Positions 58,501-64,000 of a DNA stretch of 64,000 nucleotides are shown piece by piece. The DNA lies in NCBI GenBank assembly GCA_025934775.1, contig JAICWO010000006.1:62001-126000 (forward strand), given 5' to 3'. This DNA comes from Gemmatimonadaceae bacterium. Its GTDB lineage: Bacteria > Gemmatimonadota > Gemmatimonadetes > Gemmatimonadales > Gemmatimonadaceae. Every line of letters starts with the position of its first letter. Positions within the stretch are counted from its first letter, which is position 1. Under the pieces are notes generated by a model. It did not search any database and was not told the DNA's origin. It saw only the letters and a list, made by a program, of their open reading frames with translations. The position numbers were made by a program, and so were the translations under genes.

Positions 58501-58824
58501 ATGCATCGTGACCCGCGTCACCACCGAGCCCAGCTGGACTCAGACTTGCGAGCGGAATCGGGCGTGCCGATGCGTGAATTTATAGATGCCGCTGGAGTGC
58601 GGTGGACCGTCTGGAGCACCACGCCGTTCTCGAGCGGGGTCGCGTCGAATCTTAGGACGGGATGGCTGACGTTCGAGTCGAGCGGCACGCGCCGGCGCCT
58701 CGCCCCGATCCCCGAAGGTTGGGAGGAGGCCGCGGTAGACCGCCTGCGGAGCTATTGCGCCGCCGCCGAGGCGGTGGGTCGAACTCCGATCACCGGCTCG
58801 CGTCCCATCGAGCCGCGCGATTAG
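58501..58824 (+). CDS. Small protein of unknown family, paralogue of the gene at 58845
   Basis: 107 residues if the ATG at 58501 is used; ATGs at 58483 (with GGAG upstream) and 58570 (MREFIDAAGVRW) are alternatives. The C-terminal 80 residues match the protein at 58845-59339: REFIDAAGVRWTVWSTTP against REIADDTGVRWTVFEVHP, NLRTGWLTFESSGTRRRLAPIPEGWEE against RFRNGWLAFDCGPETRRLAPIPHEWQD. The domain looks like a small beta/alpha module, with a WL.F....TRRLAPIP core. No known family. The two genes face each other with 20 bases between their stops. Confidence 0.65.
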   Translation: MHRDPRHHRAQLDSDLRAESGVPMREFIDAAGVRWTVWSTTPFSSGVASNLRTGWLTFESSGTRRRLAPIPEGWEEAAVDRLRSYCAAAEAVGRTPITGSRPIEPRD

Positions 58825-58844
58825 TAAATACTGATAAGCGGCTG

Positions 58845-59339
58845 CTACGGCGTGCGTCGCGCAGCCGGTTCGGCGCCGCGGCAGAGCTGGAGCAGCGCGG
58901 AATCCGAGAGATCCTGCCACTCGTGCGGAATGGGCGCGAGTCGCCGTGTTTCCGGGCCGCAGTCGAACGCGAGCCAGCCGTTGCGGAAGCGCTCGCGCAC
59001 CGCGGGCCGGCCCGTCGCGCCCGACGGATGCACCTCGAACACCGTCCAGCGCACGCCCGTGTCGTCCGCGATCTCCCGCGACGCCGGCTCCGATGCGATC
59101 GGCGCGTCATGCGGTGCGGCGGCCTCCGGCTCGCGAGTCATTTGCCGGCGGACCGAGATCGCCTCCTTCGCGGCCTCATTCGCGATCGCCAGCATTTCCT
59201 CGATCCGAATGAGCTCGCCCGTGTCGGCGCGCTCCACGTTGGTGGTGCACGCCGTATCGAGCGCGGTTTTGAGCGTGGCTTTCGCGCGCTCCAGCGCTGG
59301 CTGGAGCTGCTCGGACTGATGTGTCGACATTCGACGCAT
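58845..59339 (-). CDS. Protein of unknown family with N-terminal helical part, paralogue of 58501
   Basis: 164 residues from the ATG at 59339 (MRRMSTHQ); another ATG at 59330 and a GTG at 59357 are possible. The N-terminal ~75 residues are helical and charged (LERAKATLKTALDTACTTNVERADTGELIRIEEMLAIANEAAKEAISVRRQM), then comes the same ~75-residue module as in the convergent gene (REIADDTGVRWTVFEVHP...RFRNGWLAFDCGPETRRLAPIPHEWQDLSDSALLQLC). The shared module probably arose by duplication and inversion. No membrane segment. Function unknown. Confidence 0.7.
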   Translation of the reverse strand: MRRMSTHQSEQLQPALERAKATLKTALDTACTTNVERADTGELIRIEEMLAIANEAAKEAISVRRQMTREPEAAAPHDAPIASEPASREIADDTGVRWTVFEVHPSGATGRPAVRERFRNGWLAFDCGPETRRLAPIPHEWQDLSDSALLQLCRGAEPAARRTP

Positions 59340-59421
59340 GCTGATGTTGCACGCCACCAGCGCAACGGACGTGCCCGACGCTGGTGACGTGCGTCATGCG
59401 GAGATCGCTCTGCTCAGAACC

Positions 59422-60717
59422 TTACAACAGCCCGACCCAGTTCGACTGATCGCCGTTGAAGCCCGGGAACACGGCGTCCATCTTCGCCGCGCCCAGGTGC
59501 TTGAACGCCACTTCAGAGAACACAGATCGGAAATCCGTCGTGAGCGCGAGATCGCGTCCCTCGTTGAGCTGTTCGGGCTCGAGACCCGGCCACTTGCCGT
59601 GGACCTTCTTGCCCTTCACGTCGCCGCCGATGACGAACATCGCCGTCGCGTGGCCGTGATCCGTGCCCCCGTTCCCGTTCTGGTGCGCCGTGCGGCCGAA
59701 CTCGGACATCGTGAGGATCGTGACGTCGGCCATGCGGTTGCCCAGGTCCTGCGTGAGCGCGCCGATCGACTTGGAGAAATCGTCGAGCCGGTTCGCGAGC
59801 TGGCCGGTGGCGCCGCCCTGATTCACGTGCGTGTCCCAGCCGCCGACGTCCGCGAACGCGACCTCGAGTCCGACGTCGGCCTTGATCAACTGGGCGATCT
59901 GCTTCAGGTGCTGGCCGAACGGCGAGCGCGGGTAGTCGGCGGCGTTGTCCGGTTGATACTTCTGCGGGTTTGCCGCTTTGAGAATCTTCATCGCCTCGAA
60001 CATCTCGCCGCCGGCGGCGTGCACGACGTCGGAGCTCCCGGTCATGTAGAGCGCCTCGATCGCTTCGGCCTGCGTGCCGGTCGTGCGGATGGTGAACTCG
60101 TCGAGACTGTTCATCGCGACCGACGCGGCAGGGCCCTCGAGGATGCGCGGCGTCTGCGGCGTCATCGAGACGGCCTGGAACGGCGAGCTCACGAGGCCGC
60201 CCTTGGTATCGTGGATCTTGCACTCGTCGCACGTGCCTTTTACGGCGAGGTAGCGGTTGAGCCAGCCGTCGCGCGTCCCCTTGTTGTCGGGCGTGCCGGA
60301 CTCCATGTAGTCCTGCGCGTCGAAGTGCGAGCGCGTGTTGCTCGGGCTGCCGACCGCGTGCACCGGTGCGAGGATGCCGTCGTCCCACAGCCGCTTGAAT
60401 GGCGCGAGCGCCGGGTGCAGGCCGAAGAATCCGTCGAGGTCGATCGCGGACTGCGCGGTGCCGGAGACCGGCGCCGGCACGGCGATCGTTGGCCGCATCG
60501 CGTAGTACGACTTCTCGCCGAACGGCACGACGACATTGAGCGCATCCGCCGCGCCGCGCTGGAAGAGCACGATGAGCACCTTGCCGCGGCCGTTCCCGTG
60601 CGCCGCCGCGCCGTTGAGCAGATCCTGAGCGAACACCGTCCGCCGGAGGAAGCTGGGGCTCAAGCCCATCGTCGCCAGCGCCATCGCGCCGGACTTCATG
60701 AACACGCGCCGATCCAT
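59422..60717 (-). CDS. DUF1501 protein (Tat-exported, sulfatase-like)
   Basis: 431 residues from the ATG at 60717 (MDRRVFMKSGAMALATMGLSPSF), a Tat-type signal with RRVFMK. The DUF1501 body is clear: GKVLIVLFQRGAADALNVVVPFGEKSYYAMRPTIAVP, FFGLHPALAPFKRLWDDGILAPVHAVGSPSNTRSHFDAQDYME, VGGWDTHVNQGG, VTILTMSEFGRTAHQNGNGGTDHGHATAMFVIGGDVKGKKVHG. The D, H residues of the TDHG/W-D-T-H motifs resemble alkaline-phosphatase-superfamily metal sites. Such proteins nearly always pair with DUF1800 proteins, as here; substrate unknown. An AGAGG site precedes the ATG; the DUF1800 gene ends 23 bases upstream. Confidence 0.93.
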   Translation of the reverse strand: MDRRVFMKSGAMALATMGLSPSFLRRTVFAQDLLNGAAAHGNGRGKVLIVLFQRGAADALNVVVPFGEKSYYAMRPTIAVPAPVSGTAQSAIDLDGFFGLHPALAPFKRLWDDGILAPVHAVGSPSNTRSHFDAQDYMESGTPDNKGTRDGWLNRYLAVKGTCDECKIHDTKGGLVSSPFQAVSMTPQTPRILEGPAASVAMNSLDEFTIRTTGTQAEAIEALYMTGSSDVVHAAGGEMFEAMKILKAANPQKYQPDNAADYPRSPFGQHLKQIAQLIKADVGLEVAFADVGGWDTHVNQGGATGQLANRLDDFSKSIGALTQDLGNRMADVTILTMSEFGRTAHQNGNGGTDHGHATAMFVIGGDVKGKKVHGKWPGLEPEQLNEGRDLALTTDFRSVFSEVAFKHLGAAKMDAVFPGFNGDQSNWVGLL

Positions 60718-60740
60718 ATCAGTATCCTCTTTCGATAATG

Positions 60741-62660
60741 CTAACGCCGCTGGAATTCCGGCGCACCGAGCGCCAGTCCGACCACTTGCGGCAGTCCTTG
60801 GAGATCGATCTCGCGCCCGTAACCCGGGATCTGCGCCCCGCGTCCGCGCGGGAAGCCCTTGCCCGGCGTGCGTTCCGCCGCGCCCTGCTGCCGGCCGCCG
60901 CGGCCGCCGGCGTTCATGCCCATCGAGCCGCCCGCGTTCGACGTATCGCCGGCCGATGCCATGGCCGTCGTGTCGCTCGCTTTCGCCAGCATCGGGTTCT
61001 CGCCGGTGAGCAGCACCTCGCGCGTCTGCGGCGCCACCTGTCCGCCGAGCACGAGCTTGACGATGCTGTCCACCTGCTGCTCGCGCGGCAGCGGACGGAG
61101 CGACGCGAGCTGCGGCACGTTCGCGATCCGCGCGCCGGGAATCTGACCGGCGGCCATCGAGAGACCGAAGTTGATGCGGTTCAGGATCGCGCCCGTGTTC
61201 ATCCATGCGTCGCCGCGATCGGGCCAGCCTTCCGGCGTCTGGTGGCCGAAGATCGGCTCACCCAGCCGCGCCACGAGCTGCGCGGTGCGCGGGGTGGTGT
61301 CTGGCTGCGCGTCGAGCGCCCGGAGCCCGCTCGCCACGACCTCGAACGGGGTCTTCACTTTGCTGCGGTACGCGACTCGGCTGAAGAATTCCGGCGACGT
61401 GATGATGCAGCGCAGCGTCTGGCGGATGTCGCCCTGCGTCGATTCGAACGTGTTCGCGCAGCGATCGACCAACGCTTTGGGCGGATCGTCGCTCACGAAG
61501 TGGCGGGCGAGCTTGGTCGTGATGAAGTGCGCGGTTGCCGGCGCGGTGGCGAGGATGTCGAGCACGCGCTCGCCCTCGTCCTCGCCGTGCCCCGCGGGGA
61601 ACTTCTGCCCGAGGATCGTCTTTTCGCCCGAGTCGTGAATGCGCGGATTGAACACGAACTCGCCGGTCTGCCGGTTGAACGTCCATCCGGTGAGCGCGCG
61701 AGCCACTTCCTGCACGTCCTTCTGTGTATATCCGCCGTCGACGCCGAGGGTGTGGAGCTCCATCAGCTCGCGCGCGTAGTTCTCGTTGAGACCACGATCG
61801 GCCTGCGCCTTCACCTGCGCCATGATCTTCGCGCGCTGCTCCGGCGGGGCATTGAGGAGCCGGCGGCGGAGCGCGGGCGGCACCTGTCCCGGGCGAACCG
61901 CACGAGGAATGAGCGTGGGATGCGCGCTGTCGGCGGCGCTCTCCCAGTTATCGAGGAAGAAGAGCATTGCCGGGCTCTTGGCGACCGCGCCGAGCAGGTC
62001 GCGGAATTTGCCGAACGCGTGCGGCCGAATGACGTTCTCGTCGTAGTCGGTGAGGAAGAGCCGAACCTGGCCTTTGCCCGCGTAGACGCTGAAGTGATTC
62101 TCCCAAAAATCGGTCATCACCTCATCGAGCTGCCGGTCGGTGACGACGGCGCGTGCGAGCTTGGCCGATTGCACCTGCCCGACCATCTGCTGCGCCTGCC
62201 GTGCCATCTGCGCGAGCTGCGGATTGTTCGCGAGGATCTCGCGCCGCGCCTGCGCCTTGTTCTCCGTCGTGTCCTTGACGTCGGCCTTGACCTGCCGTTG
62301 CAGCTTCTGCACGACGTTGTAGTCGTGAATGATGTCCGGCGTCTTCATCGCGAAGACGGAGTAGTGCGACATGAGCGAGTCGGTCGCCGCGTCGGCGATG
62401 CGCTCCGGGTGTAACTGCTGGTCGATCCACTTGTCGACGCCCATCGCGCGGACGCGTTCCGCGTCGCCAGGGCGCGCGCCGAACGTGAGGCGGTTGAGCA
62501 CTTGCTGAACCTGCTCGTCGGGGAGGAGCTCGCGCGGCTGCGCGGCGGCTGCTGCCTCGGCGGCGGACATCGGTGCTGGCTGATCTGTCTGGCGCGGCTG
62601 CGCGGCACAGGCCGCCAGCGAGATGATCGCGCACACCGTGACGTACGAACGCATGGACAT
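60741..62660 (-). CDS. DUF1800 lipoprotein
   Basis: 639 residues. The N-terminus MSMRSYVTVCAIISLAACAAQPRQ has a lipobox (LAAC), so it is likely anchored in the envelope. The DUF1800 body includes QVLNRLTFGARPGDAERVRAMGVDKWIDQQLHPERI, MTDFWENHFSVYAGKGQVRLFLTDYDENVIRPHAFGKFRDLLGAVAKSPAMLFFLDN, GLNENYARELMELHTLGVDGGYTQKDVQEVARALTGW and ITTKLARHFVSDDPP. The C-terminus is a Gly/Arg-rich tail (SMGMNAGGRGGRQQG). It is co-transcribed with DUF1501. The biochemical function of the pair is not established. Confidence 0.93.
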   Translation of the reverse strand: MSMRSYVTVCAIISLAACAAQPRQTDQPAPMSAAEAAAAAQPRELLPDEQVQQVLNRLTFGARPGDAERVRAMGVDKWIDQQLHPERIADAATDSLMSHYSVFAMKTPDIIHDYNVVQKLQRQVKADVKDTTENKAQARREILANNPQLAQMARQAQQMVGQVQSAKLARAVVTDRQLDEVMTDFWENHFSVYAGKGQVRLFLTDYDENVIRPHAFGKFRDLLGAVAKSPAMLFFLDNWESAADSAHPTLIPRAVRPGQVPPALRRRLLNAPPEQRAKIMAQVKAQADRGLNENYARELMELHTLGVDGGYTQKDVQEVARALTGWTFNRQTGEFVFNPRIHDSGEKTILGQKFPAGHGEDEGERVLDILATAPATAHFITTKLARHFVSDDPPKALVDRCANTFESTQGDIRQTLRCIITSPEFFSRVAYRSKVKTPFEVVASGLRALDAQPDTTPRTAQLVARLGEPIFGHQTPEGWPDRGDAWMNTGAILNRINFGLSMAAGQIPGARIANVPQLASLRPLPREQQVDSIVKLVLGGQVAPQTREVLLTGENPMLAKASDTTAMASAGDTSNAGGSMGMNAGGRGGRQQGAAERTPGKGFPRGRGAQIPGYGREIDLQGLPQVVGLALGAPEFQRR

Positions 62661-62721
62661 GAATCAGTGCCGTTGAAGTCTGCTCGGTAGACGCGGTTGG
62701 CGACCCATCGTTAACCACCAG

Positions 62722-64000
62722 ATGATCGCGACGTGCGAGCGGCCTTGCGCCGCTCTATGGCACGTCCTACGGTTGGAGAGCCCGACGCTGTTGCCACGTG
62801 TCGTGCATCACATTCCGACGCCGGATCCCGCCTGCGTGCCCCACTTCTATCGCTCGCCAGATGAGTTCGTAGCCGCCGCGACCGCGGCGGTGGCGGGCGC
62901 TGCGCCGCGAACGCCAGTGGCGGTGTTGGTGGCGGAGGTGGATCCGACGGACGCGCCGGACGGGAGCGCGGCGCTCCGTTCCATCGCGTCGGCGACGGGA
63001 GCCGTGGCGGAAATCGTGCGCCACACGCTGCGCGCCGATGATCACGTCGGGGTGTCGGACGAGGGGCTCGTGATGGTGCTCGTCGGCGCGACGGCGGACG
63101 ACGGCCGTTCGGTGGGCGACCGCATTTGCGCCGCCGTGCGCATTCACGCGTTCGGAGATGGCCTCGGTCAACTGACGCTGTCGATTGGCGCGGCGGCCGC
63201 GCCGGAGAACGGCGCATCGTACGATACCGTATTGAGCGCGGCGCGCGGCGCGCTCGCGCGGATTCAATCGCAGGGGCGAGACGGCGCCGCCGCGGCGCCG
63301 CTGCCGCACCACGAGGCACTCCAGCGGCCGCTGGCGATCGATCGGCTTGCGGGTCGCGTGCAGGAGTTCGCGGCCCTGACCGGCTGGCTCGACGAGGCCT
63401 GTTCGGGGCAGCCGCGAGTGGTGTCGGTGTTCGGTGAGACGGGCAGTGGGACGGCGATGTTGTTGCGGCAGCTGGAGTCGGAGGTGCGGCTGCGGGGCGG
63501 GGTGTTCGCGATGGCGGCGTCGCCGCGAAGCGAATGCCCGCTGCCATACGCGGTTTGGTCGGCGCTGCTCAAGGCGACCAGCCGGTTCGCGAGCGGACCT
63601 GAGCGTGCGTGGACAGAGCTACAGCACCTCGAGAGCTCGTTTGGCCGCCCCGAGACCGTGCCGTCGGTCGGAAGCCAATACCGTCTGCTCGGAGAGCTTG
63701 CCGAGTACTTCCGCACATTGGCTGGAGCGCGGCCTCTCGTGCTCGTGCTCGACGAAATGCAGTGGGCGGACACCACGTCCTGGGACGCGCTCGAGCATCT
63801 GCTCGGTCAGCTCGACACCGACCGGATCATGCTGTGCGGGGCGCAACGGCCGGACGCGGGCTTCGACACGTCGCCGTATCGGCAGATGCTGAAGCGTCAC
63901 GACATCTCGCGCGAGCTGACGCTGTCGCGCTTGACGCGCGATGAAGTAAAGCAATGGCTGGAGGGCGCTTTCCACCGACAGACGGTCGGCCGCGAGTTCT
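62722..64000 (+). CDS. GGDEF-like/AAA ATPase fusion with degenerate motifs (partial, C-terminus beyond window)
   Basis: The frame is open from 62722 to the window end (426 codons seen). Residues ~40-190 look like a GGDEF fold (ATGAVAEIVRHTLRADDHVGVSDEGLVMVLVGATADDG, LGQLTLSIGAAAAPENGASYDTVLSAARGALARIQ), with SDEGL where GGDEF should be; so diguanylate cyclase activity is unlikely. An AAA-type NTPase follows (~205 on): GETGSGTAM stands where Walker A would be, lacking the Lys, and Walker B is VLVLDEMQWAD, as in AAA_16/STAND ATPases. The ATG at 62722 is uncertain; a TTG at 62773 is possible, because the codon usage of the first 17 codons is poor. Confidence 0.75.
   Translation, partial: MIATCERPCAALWHVLRLESPTLLPRVVHHIPTPDPACVPHFYRSPDEFVAAATAAVAGAAPRTPVAVLVAEVDPTDAPDGSAALRSIASATGAVAEIVRHTLRADDHVGVSDEGLVMVLVGATADDGRSVGDRICAAVRIHAFGDGLGQLTLSIGAAAAPENGASYDTVLSAARGALARIQSQGRDGAAAAPLPHHEALQRPLAIDRLAGRVQEFAALTGWLDEACSGQPRVVSVFGETGSGTAMLLRQLESEVRLRGGVFAMAASPRSECPLPYAVWSALLKATSRFASGPERAWTELQHLESSFGRPETVPSVGSQYRLLGELAEYFRTLAGARPLVLVLDEMQWADTTSWDALEHLLGQLDTDRIMLCGAQRPDAGFDTSPYRQMLKRHDISRELTLSRLTRDEVKQWLEGAFHRQTVGREF

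Noticed and set aside
56551-58824. 757-codon plus-strand frame antisense to the ABC exporter
   Set aside because: Sense frame has all ABC motifs; only the last part (from 58501) is kept as a separate gene because it has a paralogue.
1-64000. CRISPR arrays, tRNA or rRNA genes, insertion sequences, phage genes
   Set aside because: None was seen; no regularly spaced repeats, tRNA cloverleaf, transposase or integrase signatures on either strand.

Overview
The window looks like chromosomal DNA of a high-GC, Gram-negative-type soil bacterium. Gemmatimonadota is the most likely phylum, with Acidobacteriota as the alternative. The reasons are gene content and style, not a database match: seven very large 'orphan' MacB/FtsX-type permeases without ATPases (ADOP type), four intact PadR regulators, a DUF1501/DUF1800 pair, LVIVD-repeat, DUF305, DUF2911 and DUF3108 secreted proteins, and many lipoproteins. 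No rRNA, tRNA, CRISPR array, transposase or phage gene was seen.

Layout. 1-1444: an SRPBCC/ArsR pair, divergent from a small membrane protein and a YCII protein; matching palindromes lie in both promoters. 1474-6320: a secreted S9 peptidase divergent from an ADOP permease. 6332-7549: an orphan PAS histidine kinase. 7550-7914: wreckage of a PadR-ADOP unit. 7915-13848: a PadR-ADOP-ADOP cluster on the minus strand. 13978-19713: small enzymes, membrane proteins, LVIVD/DUF305 and secreted proteins. 19779-22611: a KimA-like potassium transporter translationally coupled to a two-TM ion channel. 22646-25765: PadR-ADOP. 25762-29786: a PAP2-PAP2-GT39-DUF3108 operon. 29964-34732: a PepSY protein, a lone MacB-type permease and another PadR-ADOP pair. 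34869-38929: a nitrilase-fold amidohydrolase, then a sulfite/nitrite reductase and cysG preceded by a predicted cysteine attenuator. 38939-42531: FKBP, ADOP and a lipoprotein. 42588-45449: a GntR (YtrA-type)/ABC/permease operon. 45542-47933: a YedK/HMCES protein and a double-PAS kinase. 47946-50895: ADOP-PadR. 50961-58401: a deacetylase lipoprotein, a class A PBP, a secreted protein, an ankyrin protein and an ABC exporter. 58501-62660: a paralogous pair of small proteins and the DUF1501/DUF1800 pair. 62722-64000: the start of a GGDEF-like/AAA protein with degenerate motifs, cut by the window end.

The most interesting signals are regulatory. (1) A 33-codon leader peptide with three consecutive Cys codons is followed by a strong intrinsic terminator and a matching antiterminator, just ahead of the sulfite reductase and siroheme synthase genes. 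(2) PadR/ADOP promoters carry paired TAGA/TCTA-like palindromes, each with its own sequence. (3) The two ADOP genes that lack both PadR and the cytosolic prefix domain share an ECF-like promoter, TCCAACCCTCT-N12-TGTCCAA. (4) An 18-bp palindrome CTGTCA-N6-TGACAG occurs upstream of both the PepSY gene and the lone MacB-type permease. (5) A YtrA-type operator sits on what looks like a leaderless promoter. Overlapping start/stop codons (ATGA, GTGA) are common, so operons are tightly packed.
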